Shown one piece after another: positions 8,776 to 17,845 of a stretch of DNA of 64,000 nt. The notes beneath the pieces were generated by a model. It saw nothing but the letters and a program-made list of their open reading frames with translations, did no database searches and was not told the origin of the DNA. The translations under genes were made by a program, and so were the position numbers. This DNA is from JACDCA01 sp963810305 (GTDB taxonomy: Bacteria; Acidobacteriota; Vicinamibacteria; Vicinamibacterales; 2-12-FULL-66-21), in contig CAWEMY010000001.1 of the NCBI GenBank assembly GCA_963810305.1, positions 186,001 to 250,000 on the forward strand, read 5' to 3'. Position 1 is the stretch's first letter; each line of letters starts with the position of its first letter.

Positions 8776-10145
8776 CTGGCCGACCGCGCGGAGGTGAAGA
8801 ACTCCTGGTGGAGACGCTTCATGGCGGCGGGCACATCCCGATCGGCGAGAACGACCGTGAGGTTGCGGCGGGAGGCTGCCTGCGACACCATCCGCAACTG
8901 CAATCCTTCGAGCGCCGCAATCAGTCTCACCGCCAGCGCGGGATCACGGCGGAGGTTGTCGCCGACGGCGCTGACAATTGCCATCGCCTGTTCGATCTTG
9001 ACGTCCGCGATCAATCGCAGGTCACGTTCGATTGCCGCGAGCCGCCTGTCGTCGTCCAGAGTCATCGACACGCTGACTTCGGATGTAGTAACCACGTCCA
9101 CCGAGGTGGCGTGCTGCTCGAACACTTCGAATACGCGCCGCAGAAAGCCATGGGCGAGGAGCATGCGCGTCGAGGTCACGTCGATGACGGTGATATTGCG
9201 TTTGCTCGCCAGAGCCGTCAGCGGGCGTCCGTCGGGCAGAACATGGCGGGTGATCAGGCTGCCGGGTCCATCGGGGCGAAGCGAATTGAGAATCCGGACG
9301 GGTATCCCGTCTTCTACGGCGGGAAGAATGGTGCTTGGATGCAGCACCTTGGCGCCGAAGTATGCGAGCTCTGACGCTTCCTCGAACGACAGGTGAGGTA
9401 CCACCTCCGCCCCCTCGACGATGCGTGGATCCGCCGTGAGCATACCGTCGACGTCGGTCCAGATCTGGATTTCGCGCGCGTTGAGCGCTGCCCCCAGCAC
9501 GGAGGCGGACAGGTCGGACCCGCCGCGCCCGAGCGTCGTCGTTATGCCGGCTGCCGTCGCTCCGACAAATCCGCCGGTGACGGCTACTTCTCCCGCCTCG
9601 ACGACGGGCTGCAGTTCGCGAGCGGCAGCCGCGCGCGTGGCGTCGAGCAGCGGGAGCGGCACCGGACGTCCGTCGTCGGTGATCAACACGCGTCGCGGGT
9701 CGATCCATCGAGCAGGGGTGCCGGCCGACGTCAGCGCAGCAGCGACAATCCGGCTCGACATCAATTCCCCCGCGGCCGCGACGCGATCGGCGCCGCGCGG
9801 AGTCAGTTCGCGGAGAACGGCCACTGAGTGCAGCACCGATCGCAGCTCGTCGCATTCGCCGAGAATCGTGGTGAGGAGGGTGTCTGTGTCGGCGACGGTT
9901 CCCTCGATAGCGGCGCGATGCCGCCCCTCGACCGAATCAACGGCGGCCTCCGCTGCCCTGATATTCCCGGTACGCGCCAGCTCGCACGCCCGAAGGAGCT
10001 CGTCGGTCACGCCCGACATGGCGGAAACGACGACGACGGCTGGATCGCCTGAGGCCACGGCCGAGCGGACGAGGCGAACGACCCTGGAGATCGCGGCAGC
10101 GTCGGCGACCGAAGTCCCGCCGAATTTCATGATCAGCGGACGCAT
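8772..10145 (-). CDS. lysC: Aspartokinase, 457 aa
   Basis: Phosphorylates aspartate, the first step towards lysine, threonine and methionine. The kinase domain begins at once with MRPLIMKFGGTSVADA, with TLGRGGSDLSA near residue 205 and WTDVDGMLTADPR near 230. Two ACT regulatory regions follow (around ITVIDVTSTRMLLAHGF and AIVSAVGDN), so allosteric feedback control by an end product is likely. It is a monofunctional enzyme with no homoserine dehydrogenase domain. It is second in the operon, directly after asd. Confidence 0.95.
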   Translation of the reverse strand: MRPLIMKFGGTSVADAAAISRVVRLVRSAVASGDPAVVVVSAMSGVTDELLRACELARTGNIRAAEAAVDSVEGRHRAAIEGTVADTDTLLTTILGECDELRSVLHSVAVLRELTPRGADRVAAAGELMSSRIVAAALTSAGTPARWIDPRRVLITDDGRPVPLPLLDATRAAAARELQPVVEAGEVAVTGGFVGATAAGITTTLGRGGSDLSASVLGAALNAREIQIWTDVDGMLTADPRIVEGAEVVPHLSFEEASELAYFGAKVLHPSTILPAVEDGIPVRILNSLRPDGPGSLITRHVLPDGRPLTALASKRNITVIDVTSTRMLLAHGFLRRVFEVFEQHATSVDVVTTSEVSVSMTLDDDRRLAAIERDLRLIADVKIEQAMAIVSAVGDNLRRDPALAVRLIAALEGLQLRMVSQAASRRNLTVVLADRDVPAAMKRLHQEFFTSARSAR

Positions 10146-10273
10146 CAGTTCTCACCGGGGGACTTCGTCCCCCGGACCCCCTTACACGCGCTCTCGCGGG
10201 GCCCCTCACTCCCCGCTCCGCTCGCGTGGCTCGCTCGCTGCGCTTGCTCGCAACGCACATCGTTCATAAGCTC
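10146..10273. repeat. asd-lysC spacer with a strong hairpin and GC-rich low-complexity sequence
   Basis: A near-perfect palindrome at 10155-10175 (CCGGGGGAC, three-base loop, GTCCCCCGG) is followed by GC-rich, locally repetitive sequence (alternating CGCT/GCTCG motifs at 10195-10255). No reading frame here looks like a gene. The hairpin could attenuate or process the asd-lysC transcript, but no T-tract follows it. Confidence 0.55.
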
Positions 10274-11353
10274 TCAGTCGCCTCTGAGCCAACGCTCTGC
10301 GAGGAGCAGCTCGGCGTTCAGCAGCGCGGCGCCGGCGGCTCCCCGAACGGTGTTGTGACCGAGTGCGACGAACCGTGTTCCGAGGACGGGGCACGGCCGC
10401 ACACGGCCAACGGTCACGGTCATCCCGTTTCCGCGCAGGGCATCGAGTCGAGGCTGCGGCCGGAATCCGTCCGCGAATACTTCGATCGGCTGTTCGGGGG
10501 CGCTCGGGAGGCGCAATTCCTGCGGACGTCCCCGCCAGCCGCTCAGCGCGCGCGAAATCTCCTCCTCACTCACCGGACGCTCGAAGGCCACGGAAACCGT
10601 CATCGTATGACCGTCGAGGACGGGCACGCGTGTCGTGTGAGCGCTGACGACGGCGGGGTGCGGGATGACGCGATCGCCGGTCAGCGTTCCGAGGATCTTG
10701 CCCGGTTCCGATTGGATCTTGTCCTCTTCTCCGCCACCGATTCCGGGGATGACGTTACCGACTACGTCGAACGACGGTACTCCGGGATACCCGGCGCCCG
10801 ACACCGCCTGCAGCGTCGTTGTCAGCACCGAGCGGATGCCGAACTGCCTCAGCGGCGCGAGTGCCATCGCCAGGACGACCACCGCACAGTTCGGGTTCGT
10901 GACGATTGCCCCTTTCCAGCCGCGCAGCCTCCTCTGAACGTCGATCAGCGCAAGATGATCGGCGTTTATTTCCGGGATGAGCAGCGGCACATCATCCGCC
11001 ATCCGGAAACTTCGGGCGTTGCTGACGACGATATGCCCGGCGGCGGCAAAGGCCGGCTCCAGCGTGTCGGCAGCGGCGGCGTCGAGCGCCGAGAACACCA
11101 GGCGCGGACCTCGACCCGGGATGCACGGCTCGAGCTTCGTGTCGGCGATGCCCGGGGGCATCGAATCCCCCAGACGCCAGGCAGAAGCCTCGGAGTACGC
11201 ACGGCCTTCAGAACGCTCACTCGCGGCCAGCCAGGCGGTCCGGAACCACGGGTGACCGGACAGCAGCCGGATGAACTGCTGCCCCACCATCCCGGTCGCG
11301 CCCAGGATGCCGACGTCAATCGGATGACGCTGATCCATCGCCATGATTATCAT
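10274..11353 (-). CDS. asd: Aspartate-semialdehyde dehydrogenase, archaeal/fungal type, 359 aa
   Basis: Reduces aspartyl phosphate to aspartate semialdehyde. The NADP-binding motif is ILGATGMVGQQFIRLL near the N-terminus. The catalytic cysteine lies in TNPNCAVVVLAMAL, and the substrate region includes LQAVSGAGYPG. The sequence and the GGGEEDKIQSEP segment follow the archaeal/fungal-type subfamily rather than the E. coli type. It is the first gene of the lysine operon on the minus strand. Several ATGs lie close together at the 5' end (MIIMAMDQRHP), so the exact start is uncertain by up to five codons. Confidence 0.93.
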   Translation of the reverse strand: MIIMAMDQRHPIDVGILGATGMVGQQFIRLLSGHPWFRTAWLAASERSEGRAYSEASAWRLGDSMPPGIADTKLEPCIPGRGPRLVFSALDAAAADTLEPAFAAAGHIVVSNARSFRMADDVPLLIPEINADHLALIDVQRRLRGWKGAIVTNPNCAVVVLAMALAPLRQFGIRSVLTTTLQAVSGAGYPGVPSFDVVGNVIPGIGGGEEDKIQSEPGKILGTLTGDRVIPHPAVVSAHTTRVPVLDGHTMTVSVAFERPVSEEEISRALSGWRGRPQELRLPSAPEQPIEVFADGFRPQPRLDALRGNGMTVTVGRVRPCPVLGTRFVALGHNTVRGAAGAALLNAELLLAERWLRGD

Positions 11354-11372
11354 TCAACGTTTTCCCTAAAAG

Positions 11373-11404
11373 TCTCCTGATCTCCTTATCTCCTGTTCTC
11401 CACT
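11373..11404. repeat. Short octamer tandem array (TCTCCTGA units)
   Basis: Four consecutive 8-bp units (TCTCCTGA, TCTCCTTA, TCTCCTGT, TCTCCACT) lie between the divergent asd and the gene at 11485. No inverted partner block is visible. It is a small relative, in style, of the heptamer arrays elsewhere in the window. Confidence 0.65.
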
Positions 11405-11484
11405 CTTGATCTCGCTTGTCGAAAGACGTTCCCTCCGTTCGTTATTGAACCAGAAGGCGCACGACGCGCCCATAGGAGGCACGA

Positions 11485-12025
11485 ATGCGGAAATACACGT
11501 TACTAATGGCTATCGCGCTCATTACGGTTGCTGTGGCGGTTGCCGGAGCCACCACGGGGGCAGGCAACGGCGGAGGGGGGATCGATGCCAAGGCGGCGTT
11601 CGCTCAACTGAAACAACTGGAAGGAGTCTGGGAAAAGCGCACCGCCGAGCGGCAAGGTGGCCCGGACCGAGTTCGAGCTCACCGCCAACGGCACGGTCCT
11701 GCTCGAGCGGTATTCCAACGCGGCGCTGCCGGGCGGTGGAAAAATGGCGACCGCATATCATCTCGATGGGAACGACCTCGTGCTCACGCACTACTGCATC
11801 GCGAACAACCAGCCGGTGCTGCGCGCCGAGCGGTTCGATGCGGCGACGAGGGAAATCCAGTTCGAATTCCTGCGCGCCGGTAATCTTCCATCCCCGGCAG
11901 CCGGTCACATGCACCGGGCCAGCTATCGGATCGTCGACGCGGACCACTTCGTCACCGAGTGGGACTTCTTCGAGAATGGCGCCAGGAAGATGACTGAAAA
12001 AGAAACATTCACCCGTATCAAGTAA
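11485..12025 (+). CDS. Secreted protein of unknown function, frameshifted
   Basis: A strong AGGAGG precedes the ATG at 11485. The first frame encodes a signal peptide (MRKYTLLMAIALITVAVAVA) and a mature start AFAQLKQLEGVWE. The rest of a coherent protein (ARTEFELTANGTVLLERYSN through ATAYHLDGNDLVLTHYC to the TAA at 12025) lies in the frame one base later. The switch is at the AAAA run at 11633-11636: removing one A joins the halves as WESAPPSGKVARTEF. A small secreted beta-rich protein of about 180 residues results. I do not know its function. It directly precedes the DGPF/ECF42 pair and may be co-transcribed with it. The frameshift may be a sequence error or true inactivation. Confidence 0.65.
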
Positions 12026-12039
12026 AGGACACGAGAGAG

Positions 12040-12390
12040 ATGCCCAAATACATGCTGCTGCTTCATGACGATCCGTCCAGCTTCGCGACGCTGAGCCCCG
12101 CGGATATTCAAAAGGTCATCGAAAAATACATGACATGGGGGAAGCGACTTCGCGAGGCAGGCGTCATTACCGAAAGCAACAAGCTGACCGATGAGCCCGG
12201 CCGGGTAATGAGAGGGCAAGGTTCCTCAGCCCGCATCACCGACGGACCGTACAGCGAAACGAAGGAAGTGCTCGGCGGCTATTACATCATCGTCGCCGAC
12301 AGCTACGACGACGCCGCGAAACGCGCCGCCGACTGCCCCCAGCTCGAGTACGGCGGCACGATCGAGATCCGCGAGGTCGATGTCATCTGA
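12040..12390 (+). CDS. YCII-related DGPF-domain protein, 116 aa
   Basis: A ferredoxin-like alpha/beta fold of the YCII/DGPF family. It begins MPKYMLLLHDDP, carries the family signature TDGPYSETKEVLGGYYII, and ends GGTIEIREVDVI. The enzymatic role is unknown. Such proteins are found next to ECF42 sigma factors, and here the stop overlaps the sigma gene start by 11 bases, so the two are co-translated. A regulatory or target role for the partner sigma factor is inferred from this association. Confidence 0.88.
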   Translation: MPKYMLLLHDDPSSFATLSPADIQKVIEKYMTWGKRLREAGVITESNKLTDEPGRVMRGQGSSARITDGPYSETKEVLGGYYIIVADSYDDAAKRAADCPQLEYGGTIEIREVDVI

Positions 12391-13801
12391 CAGTCACCAG
12401 CTCGTCGACCATCTGTTCCGCCATCAGGCGGGGCGGATGGTCGCCTGGCTGACGAGAATCTTCGGACCCGCACATCTCCAACTGGCCGAAGAGGTCGTGC
12501 AGGACGCGCTCGTCAAAGCGCTGCAGCAGTGGCCGTTCTCCGGTATTCCTGAGAACCCCTCAGCGTGGCTCTACGCTGTAGCCCGCAATCGCGCGGTCGA
12601 CGTGCTACGGCGCGACACGAGCTTTCAGGACCGCTCGGCGGCAATAATCGCGGAGCTCACGTCGCGGGCCACACTGGTGTCTGAGATCCCTGAAGCGGTC
12701 AACGACGATGAATTGCGGATGGTGTTCATGTGCTGCCATCCGGAGCTGCCGCGCGACGCGCAAGTCGCGCTGAGCCTGAAAACGGTCGGAGGATTCAGCA
12801 CCGCCGAGATTGCGCGCGCGTTTCTCGCCAGCGAGTCGACCATCGCCCAGCGCATCGTGCGCGCCAAGCGCATGTTGCGCGATCGACAGATCGCGTTCGA
12901 TCTTCCCTCGGCCTCAGCTCTGTCGCAGCGGCTCGAACCGGTGCTCGAAGTGATCTACCTGATGTTCAACGAGGGGTACGCCGCGCACACCGGGGAGACG
13001 CTGGTCCGAGAGGATCTCTGCCACGAAGCCATCCGACTCGGGCGCCTGGTGGCGGGTTCGCCTGTCGCCGGCCGGCCATCCGCGCACGCGCTGGTCGCGC
13101 TGATGGCGCTTCACGCTGCACGGATCCCTGCCAGAGTCTCTCGTTCGGGAGAGATGGTGCTGCTCGAGGATCAGGACCGCTCGCTGTGGGACGCCGGTCT
13201 GATCGCGCTCGGATTCGCACATTTGGAACGCAGCATCGAGGGACGCGATCGCACGGTGTATCACGTCCAGGCGGCGATTGCCGCCGTCCACGCCGGTGCC
13301 CCGTCGTATGACAATACGGACTGGGCGGCGATGCTGGCGCTCTACGACGACCTGCTGAGGATCAATCGATCGCCGATCGTCGAGCTCAATCGAGCGGTGG
13401 CCCTGGCAAAGGTGGAGGGGACGGACGCCGCGCTGAGAACTATCGCGCGGCTCGAACGTGAGCCGGCTCTCGAGGCCTATTACCTGTTGCCTTCGGTCAA
13501 GGGCGCGCTGCTCCAGGAGCGTGGCGACGCTGCCGGGGCTGCGGTGGCGTACGAGGAGGCACTGAAGCGTCCTTGCAGCGAGCCGGAAAAGCGATTTCTC
13601 CTTCGTCGCCTCAGCGACTCGCGGGCGGAACGATCCGTTCATCCTGAAGTTAGCGGGTCGCGGGGCGCGGGGTGCGGGGCGTTTCATCGTCCGATCCGGA
13701 AGGCGACAGTGTCCTGCGCTGTACCTGCGAGGCCCTTGGCCGTGAGCTCGACGAGGTATTCGCCGGCCGCGAGACTCGAGAGCGGAAGCTCCGTCTCGTA
13801 G
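12380..13801 (+). CDS. ECF42-type RNA polymerase sigma factor with long C-terminal domain, 473 aa as read
   Basis: The sigma2 region includes AEEVVQDALVKAL and NPSAWLYAVARNRAVDVLRR. The sigma4 helix-turn-helix is around FSTAEIARAFLASESTIAQR. A long TPR-like C-terminal domain (from about residue 180) is characteristic of ECF42, as is the adjacent DGPF gene. No anti-sigma gene is visible; in this group the C-terminal extension is thought to provide control. Family members usually end near LRRLSD (about residue 412). Here the frame runs on through a GCGGGGC heptamer array and 118 bases antisense to the VWA gene, so the last 60 residues are probably an accidental extension. Confidence 0.85.
   Translation: MSSDSHQLVDHLFRHQAGRMVAWLTRIFGPAHLQLAEEVVQDALVKALQQWPFSGIPENPSAWLYAVARNRAVDVLRRDTSFQDRSAAIIAELTSRATLVSEIPEAVNDDELRMVFMCCHPELPRDAQVALSLKTVGGFSTAEIARAFLASESTIAQRIVRAKRMLRDRQIAFDLPSASALSQRLEPVLEVIYLMFNEGYAAHTGETLVREDLCHEAIRLGRLVAGSPVAGRPSAHALVALMALHAARIPARVSRSGEMVLLEDQDRSLWDAGLIALGFAHLERSIEGRDRTVYHVQAAIAAVHAGAPSYDNTDWAAMLALYDDLLRINRSPIVELNRAVALAKVEGTDAALRTIARLEREPALEAYYLLPSVKGALLQERGDAAGAAVAYEEALKRPCSEPEKRFLLRRLSDSRAERSVHPEVSGSRGAGCGAFHRPIRKATVSCAVPARPLAVSSTRYSPAARLESGSSVS
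13653..13681. repeat. Heptamer array, GCGGGGC family
   Basis: Four 7-bp units in tandem (GCGGGTC, GCGGGGC, GCGGGGT, GCGGGGC) lie at the junction of the convergent ECF42 and VWA genes. They contain no stop in the sigma-factor frame, which therefore reads through. Confidence 0.8.
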
Positions 13802-15756
13802 AAGCCGCCGACGAGCTGCATCTTGATCTCGGACATCGACGCACCACCGCGATTCATCAGCTTCGCGGTGACGTCCGGAGCGAGGCCACCGGGTGCATTC
13901 GCTTCGACACGGAGGAGAAGCCGTTCGCTGCGGCTGAATTCGCGGTCCACCACCGGTGGCGCGGACGGCATGTCACGGATCGCCTGAAGCTCGCGGACGG
14001 TGCGCCCGCGATAGAACCTCGGCGTGCCGAGCGTGACCGCGATCGCGGTGTAGTCGGGGACGTCGACCTCCTGGGTGGCCGCATCGAGGACGTGCCCAGT
14101 GGCGTTCTGGACGCTGAGACGAAGTTGCAGCGGCCCCGGCGGGACGTCGAACGTGACGCTGCCGCCCTGTACCGGGGTGACCGGCGAGGGACCTGCCGTT
14201 GCGACGGGCGCTGCCGACCCGTCACGCACGCTCCCCTTGAACAGAGGTTTCCCTTCCGGGCTGACCGCCACGATGCCGACGGCGGCGGCCGTTTCCGTCT
14301 TCTGGCCGTCGGATGCGGCGGACGGCTGCCACGCAAACGTCACGCGACTCAGGCCGTTCTCACCACGTCCTGTGCCGATCCAGAAACGAGCCGGACGCCC
14401 AAGGCGGGGTTCGGCCAGCGAACTCAACGCTCGCGTCACCGCCGGCGGTGCCTCCGGTTTCGGCGGCGCCGTCGCGCGCGCGAGATCCTCCTTGGTCAGC
14501 GCCCAATATCCCTTGCGCGCGCGGACGTCGACACCGCGGCGTTTGACCTGCACCTTGATTTCGTGGAACTTCCCGTCCGTAGGGGCCCGCGAAGAGGTGT
14601 AGCCGAGAAGGTAATAGCCGCTCGAGTCGCGCATGATCTGTTTCATACCCGCCGCCAGATCGTTGCGGTTGACGATCGCGCGACCGTCGGTGTTGTTGGC
14701 AAGCGTGTGCAACGTGTCGATCGCCGACTTCAGCTGGTTGGCATCCTGGGTCAGGCCAACCCCCTCGTTGATGTTGTACTCGAAGGCGCCGAGGCCACGC
14801 GGATCGACCGCGTAAATCGACGTGTTCTGCCGGTTCGCCGTGCTGAACACCTCGCGCATGTCGTTGAACATGTCGGTCATCGCCGCCATGTCGTAGCGGT
14901 CGTCGGTCCGCGCGGTCGGGTTGCGCCGGTTCGGATTGCCCATGCCCGGGAATTGGGCGTTGGGGTCCGCCAGCTGCGGCGGCAGCGACGAGGTGAAACC
15001 CTCGCTCACGAAGATGATCGACTTCCGTCCTTCGCGCAGGCTGCCCATCCGCACCGCGGCGGCTTTGAGCGCGCTCATCGTCACCTGGTTCCGGATCCTT
15101 TCGACCGTCGCCGCGGGGTACTGCGCGTATTGCTCCTCGAAGGTATTGCGCGGGGTGTAGTTGAACTTGCGCCCCTCGAAATTCGAAATCGCGGAAATCA
15201 GTCTCGATCGCGAACGGGTGAACCCGATGTCGCTGACCGGAGTGAGCGGGTACATCACCGCCACCATGTCGGCCGGAGCGAGCTGATTCTCGATGAAGTC
15301 GATCAGCGGACGCCGGACGGCCATGTCGTTGCCCCGACGCACGTGATAGTCGTCCAGCAGGATGACGAACAGGCGCACCTCGGGCCGCGCGGCCTCACGC
15401 TCTTCATCGAGCGATGTACGGATCTCGGCGTTGGTCGGCCCCTCGACCTGGTCGAGCGGATCGATCTTGACCACGCTGAATGTCTCGACGTTCTGCGGCT
15501 TGCCGTCTTCGAAGACGGAAAATTCTTCCTGCTTCAGGTCGAGTACCGGATTGCCTTTGTTGTCGCTGATGATCACATCGACGCGTACGAAATTGATCGA
15601 GCTCTTGAAGGTGGGCTGCTTCTGCGCGTCCTGCTGCGTCGCCGGCGGCTTCTGTTCCGCCGGCGGATTCTGCGGCGGCGGATTCTGCGGCTGTTGGCCG
15701 TGAAGGCCGCCCGCGAGAAGTGTGATCAGGACCGCGGGTATAAGTAGTACGCGCAT
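13684..15756 (-). CDS. Secreted VWFA-related acidobacterial protein, 690 aa
   Basis: A signal peptide (MRVLLIPAVLITLLAGGLHG) is followed by a Pro/Gln-rich linker and then the domain start NFVRVDVIISDNKGNPVLDL with the QEEFSVFEDGKPQNVETFS motif, the hallmark of the acidobacterial VWFA-related family. A von Willebrand A fold follows (RLFVILLDDYHVRRGNDMAV, then KSIIFVSEGFTSSLPP). The C-terminal half is a beta-rich region of unknown role. The function is unknown; VWA domains usually mediate metal-dependent protein interaction. The family is heavily expanded in Acidobacteriota and is a strong taxonomic pointer. Confidence 0.9.
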   Translation of the reverse strand: MRVLLIPAVLITLLAGGLHGQQPQNPPPQNPPAEQKPPATQQDAQKQPTFKSSINFVRVDVIISDNKGNPVLDLKQEEFSVFEDGKPQNVETFSVVKIDPLDQVEGPTNAEIRTSLDEEREAARPEVRLFVILLDDYHVRRGNDMAVRRPLIDFIENQLAPADMVAVMYPLTPVSDIGFTRSRSRLISAISNFEGRKFNYTPRNTFEEQYAQYPAATVERIRNQVTMSALKAAAVRMGSLREGRKSIIFVSEGFTSSLPPQLADPNAQFPGMGNPNRRNPTARTDDRYDMAAMTDMFNDMREVFSTANRQNTSIYAVDPRGLGAFEYNINEGVGLTQDANQLKSAIDTLHTLANNTDGRAIVNRNDLAAGMKQIMRDSSGYYLLGYTSSRAPTDGKFHEIKVQVKRRGVDVRARKGYWALTKEDLARATAPPKPEAPPAVTRALSSLAEPRLGRPARFWIGTGRGENGLSRVTFAWQPSAASDGQKTETAAAVGIVAVSPEGKPLFKGSVRDGSAAPVATAGPSPVTPVQGGSVTFDVPPGPLQLRLSVQNATGHVLDAATQEVDVPDYTAIAVTLGTPRFYRGRTVRELQAIRDMPSAPPVVDREFSRSERLLLRVEANAPGGLAPDVTAKLMNRGGASMSEIKMQLVGGFYETELPLSSLAAGEYLVELTAKGLAGTAQDTVAFRIGR

Positions 15757-15835
15757 AAGTAGTTAGACGCCCCCGGAAGGGAGGCGGCCGCCTCTGGCGC
15801 GATGATAACATTCCGAGGTTCCGAAGGAGATATCA

Positions 15836-17002
15836 GTGACCCAGGACACCGCCGACCTCGCCCAGCCTCTGACCGTCCTCGCGGAGGATGAACAGATCTT
15901 CCGTGAGAGCGTTCGTGACTTCGCCAACGCCCGCGTGCGGCCGCTCGTCCGCGAAATGGATGAGCACGCGAAGATTCCAAAGGATCTGGTCAGGGATCTG
16001 TTCGATCTCGGCGTCATGGCTATCGAGATCCCCGAGAGCTTCGGGGGTGCCGGCGGGACGTTTTTCCACTCGGTTCTCGCCGTGGAGGAGCTGTCGCGGG
16101 TGGATCCGTCGATCGGGGTACTGGTCGACGTCCAGAACACGCTGGTGATCAACGCGTTCCTGCGCTGGGGGAGCGACGATCTCAAGCGGCGATATCTGCC
16201 GCGGCTGGCGTCTGAGATGGTTGGGGCATACGCGCTGTCTGAGGCCGGATCCGGCAGCGATGCGTTCGCCCTCGTCACGCGGGCGCGGGAGGATGGCGAC
16301 GGGTTCGTGCTCAGCGGCCGCAAGTTGTGGATCACCAACGGCAACGAAGCTGACGTTTTTCTGGTTTTCGCCACGATCAATCCGGACGCGGGCTATCGCG
16401 GCATCACCGCCTTCGTCGTCGATCGCGGCACGCCCGGGTTCACGGTCGGCAAGAAGGAAGACAAGCTCGGGATCCGCGCGAGCAGCACCTGCGAGTTGAT
16501 CCTGGAGGACTGTCGAATCCCGCGAGCCAACGTGCTCGGAGAGCTCGGCAAGGGTTACAAGACGGCGATCGAGACGCTGAACGAAGGGCGCATCGGGATC
16601 GGCGCGCAGATGATCGGGCTGGCGCGGGGCGCACTCGACGCGACGATCAAATACACGAAAGAGCGGAAGCAGTTCGGCAAGCAGATCGCGGAGTTCCAGT
16701 CCGTCCAGCACCAGCTCGCGCGCGCGGCCGTCGACGTCGAAGCCGCCACGCTGACGGTCTACAACGCCGCCCGTCTGCGCGACGCCGGCAGGCCGTTCCT
16801 GACCGAAGCGGCCATCTGCAAGATCTTTTCGTCGGAGGTGGCCGAGCGCGTCTCGTCGCTCGCGGTGAACCTTTTTGGCGGCAACGGCTTCGTCAAGGAA
16901 TATCCGGTCGAGAAGTTCTTCCGCGACGCGAAAATCGGCCAGATCTACGAGGGAACGTCGAACCTCCAGCTGCAGACGATCGCCAAGCAGATTCTCGGCT
17001 GA
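15836..17002 (+). CDS. Acyl-CoA dehydrogenase, 388 aa
   Basis: FAD-dependent alpha,beta-dehydrogenation of acyl-CoA in fatty or branched-chain acid breakdown. Family signatures are YALSEAGSGSDAFAL and the C-terminal IYEGTSNLQLQTIAKQILG. The middle domain has GRKLWITNGNEADVFLVFA, and the catalytic Glu region is near FGGNGFVKEYPVEKFFRDAK. It starts at GTG 15836 behind AAGGAGATATCA. It resembles the short/branched-chain or butyryl-CoA group. A second, more divergent paralogue lies at 29909-31048. It appears to be a single-gene unit. Confidence 0.93.
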   Translation: MTQDTADLAQPLTVLAEDEQIFRESVRDFANARVRPLVREMDEHAKIPKDLVRDLFDLGVMAIEIPESFGGAGGTFFHSVLAVEELSRVDPSIGVLVDVQNTLVINAFLRWGSDDLKRRYLPRLASEMVGAYALSEAGSGSDAFALVTRAREDGDGFVLSGRKLWITNGNEADVFLVFATINPDAGYRGITAFVVDRGTPGFTVGKKEDKLGIRASSTCELILEDCRIPRANVLGELGKGYKTAIETLNEGRIGIGAQMIGLARGALDATIKYTKERKQFGKQIAEFQSVQHQLARAAVDVEAATLTVYNAARLRDAGRPFLTEAAICKIFSSEVAERVSSLAVNLFGGNGFVKEYPVEKFFRDAKIGQIYEGTSNLQLQTIAKQILG

Positions 17003-17059
17003 CGCGCAAGGCGCGGGGGCGCAGGGCGCGATGCGCGGGGCGGGCGGAGAGGACGCTGA

Positions 17060-17845
17060 TCAGAGGGCGGGCTCGGAGTCGCGAGCGCACCTGACGCCGG
17101 TGTAGTAGTTCCGAGACGTCGGGAGGTAGCGGCCGCGGTTCGAGATGCGGAGAAGCTTGGGATACGGTTTCCAGGAGGCGCCTCGCGCCACTCGAAAGCG
17201 TCCGGTCTCCGGGCCGGACGGATCGACGGCCGGGGAGCTGGCGTAATACTGTTCCTGGTAGGGGTCAGCCACCCACTGCCACACATTGCCGACGAGATCG
17301 TGCAATCCGAAACCATTTGGCTTCAGGCGCCCTACCGGAACAGTCTGCGTCCCGTCCGCGGCGTAGCCCTGCGTATTCACACCGTGATCCTTGAATTCGT
17401 CGCCCCAGGGATAAAGCGTACCGTCGCGCCCGCCGCGTGCGGCGTACTCCCATTCCGCTTCGGTGGGCAGGCGCCCCCCGGCCGACGCGCAGAAAAGGGT
17501 CGCCTCGTACCAATTGACGCCCACCACTGGATGGTCGGGGCCGCTCCAGTCGGGTTGCGCAGGCATCAGTACTCCGGCGGCGGCGGCGGTCCGACGGAAA
17601 TCGACGACCGTGACGGGCGTCGCCATCATCCAGAACTCTCGCGTGAGCGTCACCGCATGCCGCGGCCGTTCGTTCACGTCGCAGGCAGCATCCCCCGGCA
17701 CGCAGCCCATGTGAAAGCGCCCTGGTGGAATTCGCTCCCAGCGGGCTTGGACGGCATCGACCGGCGCGGCGCGGCTCGTCACCTTGTCCTCCGCCCGGTT
17801 CAGGACCATAACCGCCACGACAACCCACACCATGACAGCAGTCAT
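17060..17845 (-). CDS. SUMF1-domain (formylglycine-generating-enzyme-like) protein, 261 aa
   Basis: A single N-terminal membrane helix (MVWVVVAVMVL) precedes a full SUMF1/FGE-sulfatase domain: WERIPPGRFHMGC, PVVGVNWYEATLFC, GRLPTEAEWEYAARGG, LYPWGDEF and GLHDLVGNVWQWVADPY. In the active-site region the sequence reads RVARGASWKPYPKLLRIS and lacks the paired cysteines of true formylglycine-generating enzymes. It is therefore more likely a binding or structural member than a sulfatase activator. The start overlaps the stop of the PQQ-propeller gene by four bases, so the two are coupled. Confidence 0.87.
   Translation of the reverse strand: MTAVMVWVVVAVMVLNRAEDKVTSRAAPVDAVQARWERIPPGRFHMGCVPGDAACDVNERPRHAVTLTREFWMMATPVTVVDFRRTAAAAGVLMPAQPDWSGPDHPVVGVNWYEATLFCASAGGRLPTEAEWEYAARGGRDGTLYPWGDEFKDHGVNTQGYAADGTQTVPVGRLKPNGFGLHDLVGNVWQWVADPYQEQYYASSPAVDPSGPETGRFRVARGASWKPYPKLLRISNRGRYLPTSRNYYTGVRCARDSEPAL

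Noticed and set aside
13672..15747. 691-residue plus-strand frame opposite the VWA gene
   Set aside because: The minus strand shows a signal peptide and the VWFA-related motifs; the plus frame is compositional shadow.
17060..17845. Formylglycine-generating enzyme that would imply sulfatases nearby
   Set aside because: The active-site cysteines are absent and no sulfatase gene is in the window.
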